Shown: positions 1 to 7,583 of the stretch, piece by piece
Layout of the letters: each line of letters starts with the position of its first letter
How positions within the stretch are numbered: position 1 is the stretch's first letter
Assembly: GCA_022566435.1 (NCBI GenBank)
Contig: JADFIX010000077.1
Coordinates: forward strand, 1-9,508
From: Planctomycetota bacterium
Lineage (GTDB): Bacteria > Planctomycetota > Phycisphaerae > UBA1845
Length of the DNA: 9,508 bases
Reading direction: 5' to 3'
The notes under the pieces: model-generated
Told to the model about the DNA's origin: nothing
The model's input: the letters and a program-made list of their open reading frames with translations, nothing else
The model's database searches: none
Program-made: the position numbers and the translations under genes

Positions 1-1
1 A

Positions 2-214
2 CGTGGGTTCGTCGACAAGATCGCGCCTGGCTGCGGCGTGGAGGTAATTGAAGAAGACGAATTGGCGACGCTGGCGGACCGCTGCGTCGCGCTAGTGCAG
101 AACGAATCGAGACATCGGGAGGCGGGGCGACGGGCTCGCGCTTTTGTTCAGCACTTGGGCGTCGACGGGATCATGCCCAAGTTTCATGAATTTCATCGTG
201 CGTTCGCTCGCTAG
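2..214 (+). CDS. Probable glycosyltransferase, C-terminal end (5' truncated by window)
   Basis: An open frame enters from the left edge and ends at TAG 212-214, giving 70 residues. It begins GFVDKIAPGCGVEVIEEDEL, continues with LATLADRCVALVQNESRHRE, and ends in a helical stretch rich in Arg and Ala. This is the usual look of the last part of a GT-B fold (GT4-like) glycosyltransferase: a 'G-F-V...G.G..V...D...LA' segment that closes the nucleotide-sugar site, then helices that cross back to the N-terminal domain. The catalytic core and start lie outside the window, so the sugar donor and acceptor cannot be read. It is convergent with the FkbM methyltransferase gene, 89 bp away, which fits a polysaccharide or glycolipid locus. 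The family call is inference from a short tail; another two-domain transferase is possible. Confidence 0.55.
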   Translation, partial: RGFVDKIAPGCGVEVIEEDELATLADRCVALVQNESRHREAGRRARAFVQHLGVDGIMPKFHEFHRAFAR

Positions 215-218
215 CGTT

Positions 219-254
219 GCCGACGCTTGGGCGTCGGTGCGACGCCTGTGTCGC
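219..254. terminator. Two adjacent hairpins between convergent genes
   Basis: CCGACGC (220-226) and GCGTCGG (231-237) form a perfect 7-bp stem around a TTGG loop, extendable by one G-U pair. Immediately after, GCGAC (239-243) and GTCGC (250-254) form a second 5-bp stem. They sit 5 bases after the glycosyltransferase stop and about 50 bases beyond the FkbM stop on the other strand, where a shared bidirectional terminator would be expected. There is no T tract on either side, so intrinsic termination is inference. Confidence 0.4.
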
Positions 255-303
255 TACGCAAAGACCATTTCCCGAGACCCAATCTTGAACGCCGAAGCTT
301 CCC

Positions 304-1272
304 CTACGCGACCGCGGATGGGATCGCTGTGAGGTCGGTGCGCGAAAAGAGAATGTCGACCTGCCGTTCCGGAATCGTCGAACAGCGCTGCGGCCTTCCG
401 ATATCATAAGGCGGAAAATCCACTTCCTGATTGACTAGCGTGTACGCCTCAAAGCCATCGGCGCTAAGAATCGAGAAAATCTCTTTGCATTGGTCTCGCG
501 TGAGCCAACTCGGGCTAACCTCGAGACAGAACTCGAGGTCCGGTCTTCCCGCGCGAAGCAAACTGCGCAGACCGTGAAGGACTGTCAACTCGGCCCCTTC
601 CACGTCGATCTTGACGAACCGGATCTTTTCGACGTCTTCCGGTTTCAGGACGTCGTCGACTTTGACGGCAGGTACGATGATTTTTCTCGCAAGCGGCCAG
701 AAATGCCAACAGGACCTCGGAGAGGTCGTGGACCACATTCCGTTAAATCTATTTTCTTGAAGTTCTATCTTGCCATCCTCGTTCCCGGCGGCCGCATGGA
801 TCAGGCTGATTCTGGAGCCCAGCGCATTGGCGGCGACATTCTGAGCGAAAAGTCGGCAATTGGCGGGCGACGCCTCAAGGGAGATGACGTCGGTGCCCAG
901 CTTTGCGGCGATCAGGCTGAAATGGCCGCTGTTTGCTCCGATATCCAAAAACCTGTCACCGGGGGTTAGCTCCCGCTTCAGGTATTCCACCAAGGTGGGT
1001 TCGTAACATCCAGTGAGGTAGACACTTTTCACCAACGGGTTGGTCCTCAGACTGCCTGTCAGCACGATCCCGTCGTTCGTTCGGATCTTGCAACGAGCGA
1101 TGATCCTGAAGGAGAGGGCGGCGAACGCAATGCAATAAAGGAACAGTTTCAGCCGTTTTGTTCCGCTCCGAATAAGATAGAGACGTATGAGCGGAGGGAT
1201 GACCTGCAGCGTGCCAAAGGCAGCGAGCAGATACGGCATAGACGAGATCAGGAACCGAGTTAGGCTTTCCAT
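304..1272 (-). CDS. FkbM-family SAM-dependent methyltransferase, membrane-anchored
   Basis: This is a 322-residue protein of the FkbM (Methyltransf_21) family, enzymes that O-methylate sugars or other small molecules using S-adenosylmethionine. The SAM-binding motif I is at about residues 109-118 (LDIGANSGHF), with the acidic residue of motif II in SLEAS (131-135). The family's second hallmark, VKIDVEGAELTVLHGL, is at about 220-235. Two hydrophobic N-terminal stretches (about 6-35 and 42-58) suggest the catalytic domain is tethered to the inner membrane. I chose ATG at 1270-1272 because GAGAGG (1281-1286) lies 8 bases upstream. The frame stays open to 1503, but the extra 77 residues are low-complexity and unlike a protein domain. 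Its neighbours (glycosyltransferase end, acyltransferase) suggest methylation of a surface glycan or glycolipid. The substrate is unknown. Confidence 0.85.
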   Translation of the reverse strand: MESLTRFLISSMPYLLAAFGTLQVIPPLIRLYLIRSGTKRLKLFLYCIAFAALSFRIIARCKIRTNDGIVLTGSLRTNPLVKSVYLTGCYEPTLVEYLKRELTPGDRFLDIGANSGHFSLIAAKLGTDVISLEASPANCRLFAQNVAANALGSRISLIHAAAGNEDGKIELQENRFNGMWSTTSPRSCWHFWPLARKIIVPAVKVDDVLKPEDVEKIRFVKIDVEGAELTVLHGLRSLLRAGRPDLEFCLEVSPSWLTRDQCKEIFSILSADGFEAYTLVNQEVDFPPYDIGRPQRCSTIPERQVDILFSRTDLTAIPSAVA

Positions 1273-1687
1273 TCTGTGATCCTCTCGCCGACCAAGCGAT
1301 CGATGCGGGAGTCGGTGAGCATCAGGGTGCCCCGCGAAATCCTGCGACCAGTTTCTTGCCGTACGCCGCCTTGATTCGAACAAGAAGTTCGTTGCACATT
1401 CTTGGTTCCCATCGTCCGCGAGCGGGAGACTTCGTCCTTGCAAAAGCGAACACGGCACGGCATGGCGATTCGCCGAGTCAGCCGGTACTGACGGGTCGGC
1501 CATCGGCGCACGCGACGACCGGTCACTCTACCCAAGTCCCGCGTGATCCGCTAGCATTCGTGCGCATGGTAGAGGACAAAGAGCTGCAGATTGTCGCATT
1601 GCCCGAGGTGTTATTCCGGGTCCTCGTATCGCCACTTCCGTGGAATCGTGGATGCGTGATGGGCCTTCGTTTCCCTCTTGGTGCGGA
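1273..1687. other. Intergenic gap between divergent FkbM and acyltransferase genes
   Basis: About 415 bp with no gene I can support. The open frames here (minus extension of FkbM to 1503; plus frame 1356-1691) lack family features and look like chance frames in GC-rich DNA. A 41-codon plus-strand frame begins at an ATG near 1566 and its TGA (1689-1691) overlaps the acyltransferase ATG as ATGA. That could be a leader peptide, but nothing else supports it. The only clear signal is the GAGAGG ribosome site for the minus-strand gene (1281-1286). Promoters for both genes are expected here, but I see no convincing -35/-10 pair. Confidence 0.4.
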
Positions 1688-2362
1688 ATGAACGGGCTAA
1701 AACGAACGCTGTATCGTGGTTTCGTGCTCTCGATCAAGGTATATCAGCGTCTATTCCTGGACTTGTGCGTTTGGGGGAGAGACCGCATACCAAAAGGTCC
1801 GAAGATATTCGTGACCAACCATATCACGTGTACCGACGGTTTTTGGGTTCTGCCTATCTTTGCCGAGTTTGTTCACATCATCGCCGGTCCACCGTATCAC
1901 TACCGCTTGTTCGCGGCGATTCTCAACTCGTTCGAGCAGATCAATGCCATGCCCGCGAATCGCAAGAACGTCGTCGCCGAGGCGGCTGCGTATCTCGCAA
2001 AGGGAGAATCCGTTTTCATCTGCCCGGAGGGGGACATGCAGGAACTGTTCCAACTCGGCCGGTTTTATCCCGGTGTCGGGCGAATATACAGGCAGGCGCG
2101 GGTACCGATCGTGCCGATCGCGCTGGTGGCGCCGAAGCGCTGTATGCACGAGTCGCCGGGAATCAACACGGTCGTCGATGGGCGTGTCTACCGAATGCTC
2201 AACGTTTTTCGCGGGCCGTACTGTATCAACGTGGGCGAACCGCTTGCGCCGGAATGCGTGGATGGAAGTGACGAAGAGCAGGACGAAAGAATCACGGCGC
2301 TCGTCAAATCGCGGATCGAGCAGTTGATGGATGACGTGAGGACGACCAAGTTTTGGCTTTGA
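1688..2362 (+). CDS. PlsC-like 1-acylglycerol-3-phosphate O-acyltransferase family protein
   Basis: This is a 224-residue protein of the PlsC/LPLAT superfamily, membrane-associated enzymes that move an acyl chain from acyl-ACP or acyl-CoA to a lysophospholipid or similar acceptor. Catalytic motif I, HxxxxD, is NHITCTD (His45, Asp50). A later block, FICPEGDMQELFQLGRF (about 110-125), occupies the place of the family's 'FPEGTRS' motif. VPIVPIAL (139-146) is motif IV. The C-terminal region, including NVGEPLAP, is as expected. The substrate-binding block is atypical: after PEG come D-M-Q rather than T-R-S, so the acceptor may not be lysophosphatidic acid. In-frame GTG 1640 and ATG 1652 are alternative starts. 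I prefer ATG 1688 because it places motif I at the usual distance from the N-terminus. No strong Shine-Dalgarno is seen. It is 153 bp upstream of the efflux genes and on the same strand, so partial co-transcription cannot be excluded. Confidence 0.8.
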   Translation: MNGLKRTLYRGFVLSIKVYQRLFLDLCVWGRDRIPKGPKIFVTNHITCTDGFWVLPIFAEFVHIIAGPPYHYRLFAAILNSFEQINAMPANRKNVVAEAAAYLAKGESVFICPEGDMQELFQLGRFYPGVGRIYRQARVPIVPIALVAPKRCMHESPGINTVVDGRVYRMLNVFRGPYCINVGEPLAPECVDGSDEEQDERITALVKSRIEQLMDDVRTTKFWL

Positions 2363-2378
2363 CGCGATTCATGGCGTG

Positions 2379-2413
2379 GGTTGACAACAACCGGTCGCCG
2401 GTAGGTTGACACG
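2379..2413. promoter_or_regulatory. Dyad flanked by TTGACA-containing direct repeats upstream of the RND gene
   Basis: A perfect palindrome, ACCGG-TCG-CCGGT (2390-2402), is bracketed by two near-identical 10-mers, GGTTGACAAC (2379-2388) and GGTTGACACG (2404-2413). CAAC and GTTG outside the core extend the dyad with a bulge. Each 10-mer contains a consensus -35 hexamer, TTGACA, but no good -10 box lies 16-18 bases downstream of either. The arrangement resembles an operator over or beside a promoter for the efflux operon, about 100-135 bp from its start. It could instead be the transcription stop of the acyltransferase gene, but no T tract follows. Confidence 0.35.
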
Positions 2414-2515
2414 TTCGCTAGGATGGAGAAAGTGCATCCGAACGTGCTCGGCACTGCGCGCGAGCCACTATGCCGCTCGATCAGCAACAAGTGGGGAGAT
2501 CGACAGTTTGTTTGA

Positions 2516-5500
2516 GTGATTCGCAAGATGATCGGTATTTTTGTTCGAAACCCGGTGTTCGCCAACTTATTGGCCGGCGCCTTGATCGTGGGTGGGCTCA
2601 TGGCGGTCTTTCAGCTACCGCGGGAGACCCTGCCGGAGACCGCGATCGATTTCGTCGCGGTCACGGTTCCGTATCCCGGGGCGACCGCCGAGGATGTCGA
2701 GCAGAGCATATGTATCAAGATCGAGCAAGCCCTCGAGGGCATTCCCGGTCAGCGCGAACTCGCGTCGTTTTCCTCGGAAGACGGCGGCAAGGTGGTGGTG
2801 GAATATATTCCATCTGTGATTTCAACCTTCGAGGTGCTCCGGCAAATCCAGGACCGCGTCAATTCAATCACCACGTTTCCGAAGGAATCGGAAAGGCCGA
2901 TCATCGAAGACGTTCTCATTCGTAACCCGGTGATCAACGTGGGCATTTTCGGCGATGCGCCGGAACGGACCATCAAGGAAAACGCCGAGCATATTCGCAA
3001 GCAGCTACTATTCCTTCCTGAGGTCTCCCAAGTCAGTTTGTCAGGTATTCGCGAGTACGAGATTTCCATCACCGTCACCGAGGAGACACTCAAGCGATAC
3101 AGTTTGACGTTGCAGCAAGTGATGAATGCGGTGGCGACGGGCAGCCTGGATCTTCCCGCCGGCACGGTTCGCACCAGACACGAAGAGATCACCGTGCGGA
3201 CCATCGGCCAACGGTACTCGGCACAGGCCTTCGAAGACCTGGTGGTCATCGCCCGCCCGGACGGCACGACTTTGCGGCTCGGCCAGATCGCGCAAGTGCG
3301 CGATTCGTTCGAGGAGATGCCGATCTACGGAATGATCAACGGCAAGCCCGGTGCTCTGATCACCGTCTTCAAGACGGGTCGGGAGGACATCAGTGAAATC
3401 GCCAGTGCGGTTCGCGAATTCGTAAAGGTCCAAGGGCCACAACTTCCTGAAGGAATTTCTCTTACGGTGTGGGGCGATGAGTCCCGTGACGTGGACGCCC
3501 GGATTGCCATGCTCGTCAAGAACGGGCTGATGGGCATCGCACTGGTCGTGGTGTGTTTGCTGTTGTTTCTCGAATCATCGTTCTCTTTCGCGGTGGCCCT
3601 TGGCATTCCGGTTTCGTTCGCCGGCGCGCTGGTGGTCATGGCCCTTGGGCACAACACTTTGAACATGATCAGTTTGCTCGGTTTGTTGATGGGCACGGGC
3701 ATTATCGTGGACGATGCGATCGTCATTGCGGAGAGCGTCTACGCGCAGACGCGTCGCGGTCTTTCCCCGATGGCGGCGGCGGTGGAGGGCACTCGCGTCG
3801 TGGCGTTGCCGGTGCTGACCTCATCGGCCACGACCATTGTGGCCTTCGTGCCACTGATGTTCGTGGACGGCGTGATGGGGAAGTTGATTCATGTTCTCCC
3901 TGTGGTGGTCATCGCCACGATTGCGGCATCGGCGGTCGAAGCATTCGTCATCCTTCCAGCCCACCTGTGCGAATGGGCAAGCTCCAGGACCGCCAAGCGT
4001 TCGGATTCGTGGCGTAATCGGATTCGCCGGGGGCTCGAATCGCGCCTCGAATCGTTGATTTCCGGTATCTATCGCCGTTGGTTTCGCAAGGCTCTCTCCG
4101 GACGGCTTGTCTTGCTCGGTGGAACGATCGCGTGTGTGCTCGCCACCGTGGGATTGGTGATCGGCGGGCGAACGGCTTTTGTGCTTTTCCCCAAGATGGA
4201 CGCGAATTCCCTTCGGGCCCGCGTGCGTTTTCCTGAAGGGATACCGGTTGATGTGAGCGCCGCGGCGGTGGCGCGGATCGAACAGGCGGCGAAAGCCCTC
4301 AACCACGATCCGGCACTCGAGACTGCACAAGCGGGAGATCTGGTACAGAACATCTACTCGGTTGTCGGCGAGTGGCCGGACTACTTGACTGAGCGTGGCA
4401 GTTCTTTAAGCGAGGTATCGCTTGAACTGATGCCGGCGGAACTGCGGCGCGTGGACATGTCGGTTGTGGAGGAGCACTGGCGGCGAGGCATTGGCGAGAT
4501 ACCGGGCGCGGTGTCCGTGTCGATCACGCGGCGGCAGCTCGGTCCGACCGACAAGCCGATGGAAATCCGCCTGCTGGGGTTGGATCTGGAAGAGTTGCGT
4601 TCGGCGGCGGACGAGGTCGTGGCCCAGTTCTACACGTACGAAGGCGTATTCGATGTGACGGATGACTTGCGACCGGGAAAACGAGAATTGCGGGTGTCAC
4701 TCAAGCCCACGGCGGCCGCTTTGGGGATCACCGTGGCGGATCTGTCCGCCCAGCTGCGTCAGGGACTTTACGGCGGTGAGGCGGTTCGGCTTCAGCGCGG
4801 GCTAGACGAAGTCAAGGTCATGGTCAGTTACGCGGATGCGGACCGCCTCAGTTTGTCGGCGATCGAGAACATGCGAATTCGTACGAAGAATGGTGCGGAG
4901 ATCCCTTTCCATGAAGTTGCGCAAACGGAATTGGTGCGAGGATATTCCGTGATCACGCGTCAGAGCGGTTTGCGTCGGGTGCGAATCCATGCTGATCTGG
5001 ACGAGCGATTTGCGAACGCGGAACGAATTATCAGCGACATGGCTGCGAATTTTCTGCCCGGGCTCCGCGAGCGGTTTCCCGGCGTGACCCCGCTAATCGA
5101 CGGTCAACGGAAACGAATCGAAGAATCCATGAGCAGTCTCAGGAACGCTTCCGTGATTGCGGCGGTGGTCATGTATGGATTGCTGGGCACGGTGCTGCGG
5201 TCCTATTTTCAACCGATGATCATCATGGCGGCCATTCCGCTGGGAATGGTCGGCGCGGTGGTGGGGCACACTTTGTTGGGGTACGACATTACGCTGATGA
5301 GTATTTTCGGTATGGTGGCGTTGGCCGGAATTGTAGTGAACGATTCACTGGTCCTTGTCGACTTCGTGAACCAGAGGCTCGCGGAGGGGAGTCGCCTGTT
5401 CGAAGCCGTGGCCGCGGCAGGTGAAGCCCGATTCCGGGCGGTCGTACTGACCTCCATGACAACGGCCCTCGGTTTGCTGCCGCTTTTGACGGAGCGCAGC

Positions 5501-5734
5501 TCGCAGGCGCAGGCGTTGATCCCGTTGGCGGTTTCGATCGCCTTTGGCCTCATTTTTGCGACGGTCTTGACTCTTTTCATCGTTCCGGCGCTGATTCTCC
5601 TCATGGACGACATGAGACGCTTCGTGCATTGGTTGCGCTACGGCGGTACTTTTCCCGCGCCCGACACGATCGGTGCGCCCTCCACGCCGCGGGACGGAAC
5701 GACATGCACTGCCCCGACCGAGTCAGGTGAATAG
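2516..5734 (+). CDS. RND-family efflux transporter, inner-membrane permease (AcrB/MdtB type)
   Basis: At 1072 residues this has full RND length (AcrB is about 1050). It is a proton-driven inner-membrane pump that feeds an outer-membrane channel. TM1 is at about 13-33, followed by a large periplasmic domain (about 34-333). TM2-TM6 (about 334-484) include the paired aspartates GIIVDDAIVIAES (Asp399, Asp400) of the proton relay in TM4. TM7 (about 530-550) precedes the second periplasmic domain (about 556-875). TM8-TM12 (about 876-1030) include IVVNDSLVLVDF (939-950) in TM10 and RFRAVVLTSMTTALGLLPL in TM11. TM10 has Asn942 where AcrB has its relay lysine (Lys940). An in-frame TGA immediately upstream fixes the start at GTG 2516 or ATG 2528; neither has a well-spaced ribosome site (GGGGAG at 2493-2498 is too far). 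The TolC-like gene follows after 9 bp. No adaptor gene adjoins. Substrate specificity cannot be read. Confidence 0.95.
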   Translation: MIRKMIGIFVRNPVFANLLAGALIVGGLMAVFQLPRETLPETAIDFVAVTVPYPGATAEDVEQSICIKIEQALEGIPGQRELASFSSEDGGKVVVEYIPSVISTFEVLRQIQDRVNSITTFPKESERPIIEDVLIRNPVINVGIFGDAPERTIKENAEHIRKQLLFLPEVSQVSLSGIREYEISITVTEETLKRYSLTLQQVMNAVATGSLDLPAGTVRTRHEEITVRTIGQRYSAQAFEDLVVIARPDGTTLRLGQIAQVRDSFEEMPIYGMINGKPGALITVFKTGREDISEIASAVREFVKVQGPQLPEGISLTVWGDESRDVDARIAMLVKNGLMGIALVVVCLLLFLESSFSFAVALGIPVSFAGALVVMALGHNTLNMISLLGLLMGTGIIVDDAIVIAESVYAQTRRGLSPMAAAVEGTRVVALPVLTSSATTIVAFVPLMFVDGVMGKLIHVLPVVVIATIAASAVEAFVILPAHLCEWASSRTAKRSDSWRNRIRRGLESRLESLISGIYRRWFRKALSGRLVLLGGTIACVLATVGLVIGGRTAFVLFPKMDANSLRARVRFPEGIPVDVSAAAVARIEQAAKALNHDPALETAQAGDLVQNIYSVVGEWPDYLTERGSSLSEVSLELMPAELRRVDMSVVEEHWRRGIGEIPGAVSVSITRRQLGPTDKPMEIRLLGLDLEELRSAADEVVAQFYTYEGVFDVTDDLRPGKRELRVSLKPTAAALGITVADLSAQLRQGLYGGEAVRLQRGLDEVKVMVSYADADRLSLSAIENMRIRTKNGAEIPFHEVAQTELVRGYSVITRQSGLRRVRIHADLDERFANAERIISDMAANFLPGLRERFPGVTPLIDGQRKRIEESMSSLRNASVIAAVVMYGLLGTVLRSYFQPMIIMAAIPLGMVGAVVGHTLLGYDITLMSIFGMVALAGIVVNDSLVLVDFVNQRLAEGSRLFEAVAAAGEARFRAVVLTSMTTALGLLPLLTERSSQAQALIPLAVSIAFGLIFATVLTLFIVPALILLMDDMRRFVHWLRYGGTFPAPDTIGAPSTPRDGTTCTAPTESGE

Positions 5735-5737
5735 GAG
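5732..5737 (+). promoter_or_regulatory. Ribosome binding site overlapping the RND stop codon
   Basis: TAGGAG overlaps the stop codon TAG of the RND gene (5732-5734) and sits 6 bases before the ATG of the outer-membrane factor (5744). This is the clearest Shine-Dalgarno in the window on the plus strand. It fixes that start and implies translational coupling of the two efflux genes. Confidence 0.75.
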
Positions 5738-5743
5738 TCTTCG

Positions 5744-7405
5744 ATGTCAAACGGGCAAGGATGCTTGGTGAGTGCGTTTACATTGGGAAAGGGTGTCGTT
5801 GTTTTGTCGGTCGGGGTCATGACGGCATGGAGCGGCGGGTGTCGGGCAAAGCTGGACAGCATCGACGTCATTCTCCGGCGGCATGAGAAGGCGGTGGCCA
5901 AGCTGCCGGTCGAGACGCGGGACCGTCTCATGCCGTATGGGGCACCCGTGGCGACGGACGAATCTGATGAGATTCTGCCGCCCGGTCCCTTGCCGTTGGA
6001 CACCGCGCGGGCGGTGGCAATCCGGGCGAATCCTGATATCCACGCCGCACAGGCGCGGCTGGAAGCCGCGCGGGCCGCGATTGCGGAGGCGCGGTCCCGG
6101 TTCTTCCCGTCGATCTTTTTCACGCACAGTTCCACGAGAACGTTTCATACACCGGCCAGTCGGAATCGGCTTGCCACGTTGCTACAGCCGCAGCCGACTG
6201 TTCCAACGGACATCGAGTCTTCATCGCTGGCCGCCACCACGCTATTGAACGCTCTTCGGCTTCCTCTATTCGGTGGCAACGAGCCTAAGGGCGATACCAA
6301 TTCGTTCAGCGAACATTCTTCCGCGTTTGCCCTTTCCTGGACGGTTTTCGACGGTTTCGTGCGGGAAGCGAATCTGCTGGCGACCAAGCAACTCCACCAG
6401 GCGTCCTGGGCGTTACTCCAAGATGTGGAGCGATTGGTCGTTCAGGCCGTGGACACCGCCTACTATCAGGTGCAATTGGGGCAGGAACGAATTCGAATTG
6501 CCAAGGCGGATGAGAAATTCAGCCGCGATCAGTTGGACGAAACTGAGAAGCTTCGAAAGGCCGGTCGCGCGACCATCGCCGACGTCAATAACTTCCGGGT
6601 AAGAACGCTCGCGGCGCAGGCGAATGTGACGGCATCGGAGGGTCTGCGCGATACCGGTCTCGTCGTCCTTGCGGAACTGATGGGGCTGACGGACGCCCGT
6701 GCCCCGCGCAACTTAGAGATGCCGCCGCTCGAAGATGAGACGGACGACCAAATGACGACACCCGACCCGGATCCCTGGATAGAGCGTGCGTTGGCCAATC
6801 GCCCGGACCTGCATAGTTTAGAGCATCAACTCGAAGCAGATAAAGAGTCCGTCCGGGCGGCGCGGGGGCTCTTCATGCCCACGGTTGCCGTGAGCGGGTC
6901 TTGGGGTTTCGATCGGAGTTCCAACGTTCATTATGAAAAGGACGATCAATCGTCGGCCATGGTGATGGAATTTCGATGGGAACTCTTTACCGGAGGCGCG
7001 CGGCGGGCCATGGTGCGCAAGGCGGAAAGTCGGCGGGCGGAAACGGCAGCCAACGTGAATCGGCTTCGTTTGGCCATTCAATCCGACGTACGTCAGTCGC
7101 TCATCAGACTTCGCGATGCGCAAACGCAAATCCGTTTACAACGGGAAAACGTCACTGTCGCGGAGGAGAACCGCCGCATTATCCAGGTCGGCTATGCCGC
7201 CGGTACCGATACGCTCGTTCGGCTGAATGAAGCCCAACGCGATTTCTTCACGGCGGACGCCGACTTGGCGTTGTCGCGAATCCAACTCCGCCAGGCTTGG
7301 AGCGATCTGCACGCGGCGTCCGGGACTTATCGACAAACAGTCGACAACGGCGATACAGCTGCGGTAGAAGACGAGCCACCAGTGGCGGAGGAGACGGGAG
7401 AATAG
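5744..7405 (+). CDS. TolC-family outer membrane efflux protein
   Basis: This is a 553-residue outer-membrane factor, the trimeric channel of a tripartite efflux pump. The two OEP repeats are visible. The first (about 84-315) begins PLDTARAVAIRANPDIHAAQ, with its strand motif SWTVFDGFVREANLLA at about 198-213. The second (about 343-525) begins WIERALANRPDLHSLEHQL, with the matching FRWELFTGGARRAMVRKAE at about 410-428. Long Ala/Arg/Glu-rich helices make the periplasmic tunnel. The N-terminus has a hydrophobic stretch (17-29) followed by SGGC (Cys33); this may be a lipoprotein signal like those of NodT-type members, but the -3 residue is Ser rather than Leu, so it is weak. The first repeat carries an extra Ser/Thr/Pro-rich segment of roughly 60 residues (about 130-195) between its two strands. 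The tail after 530 is acidic and probably disordered. It partners the RND pump just upstream. Confidence 0.92.
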   Translation: MSNGQGCLVSAFTLGKGVVVLSVGVMTAWSGGCRAKLDSIDVILRRHEKAVAKLPVETRDRLMPYGAPVATDESDEILPPGPLPLDTARAVAIRANPDIHAAQARLEAARAAIAEARSRFFPSIFFTHSSTRTFHTPASRNRLATLLQPQPTVPTDIESSSLAATTLLNALRLPLFGGNEPKGDTNSFSEHSSAFALSWTVFDGFVREANLLATKQLHQASWALLQDVERLVVQAVDTAYYQVQLGQERIRIAKADEKFSRDQLDETEKLRKAGRATIADVNNFRVRTLAAQANVTASEGLRDTGLVVLAELMGLTDARAPRNLEMPPLEDETDDQMTTPDPDPWIERALANRPDLHSLEHQLEADKESVRAARGLFMPTVAVSGSWGFDRSSNVHYEKDDQSSAMVMEFRWELFTGGARRAMVRKAESRRAETAANVNRLRLAIQSDVRQSLIRLRDAQTQIRLQRENVTVAEENRRIIQVGYAAGTDTLVRLNEAQRDFFTADADLALSRIQLRQAWSDLHAASGTYRQTVDNGDTAAVEDEPPVAEETGE

Positions 7406-7583
7406 GCCTGTGACAGGATCGCCCTATATGAAAAGCCGTAGGGGAGGTCAATGACCTGCCTTAGCCGTTCGCGTGGCGCCAACTCTGCAACCCTGTTCGT
7501 GGACCACCGGCTCGGTTCGGCGGCGCTAGCCCGGATCGGAAACCGGCGACATCCCGACGTCCGGGGCGACTTGCCCTGAGATC
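7406..7583. other. Gap between convergent efflux and surface-protein genes
   Basis: These 178 bp hold no gene I can support. Visible structure is limited to a short palindrome CCTGTGACAGG (7407-7417) directly after the efflux stop and the hairpin at 7439-7463. The rest is GC-rich sequence without a recognisable pattern. Confidence 0.5.
7439..7463 (+). terminator. Imperfect hairpin after the efflux operon
   Basis: Bases 7439-7449 pair with 7453-7463 around an AAT loop: 11 positions with one G-G mismatch and one G-U pair. The core AGGTC/GACCT is perfect. It begins 33 bases after the stop of the outer-membrane factor gene. No T run follows, so it may be a weak or Rho-assisted terminator or an mRNA 3' stabiliser. 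The copies of AGCCGT at 7434-7439 and 7463-7468 flank it as direct repeats. Confidence 0.4.

Noticed and set aside
1273..1503. N-terminal extension of the FkbM methyltransferase frame (77 extra residues)
   Set aside because: The extension is Arg/His-rich with no domain character, and ATG 1270-1272 has a good ribosome site at 8 bases. GC-rich DNA gives long chance frames.
1566..1691. 41-codon plus-strand frame whose stop overlaps the acyltransferase start as ATGA
   Set aside because: There is no ribosome site and no recognisable protein features. The ATGA overlap alone is weak evidence.
2470..2925. 151-codon plus-strand frame covering the RND start
   Set aside because: It is out of frame with the RND gene, whose family motifs are unmistakable. 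The translated sequence is Arg/Gly-rich noise.
3600..3650. Heavy-metal (CzcA-type) assignment for the RND pump
   Set aside because: The overall sequence reads closer to AcrB/MdtB-type drug or hydrophobe exporters. No metal-related gene is nearby, so no substrate was assigned.
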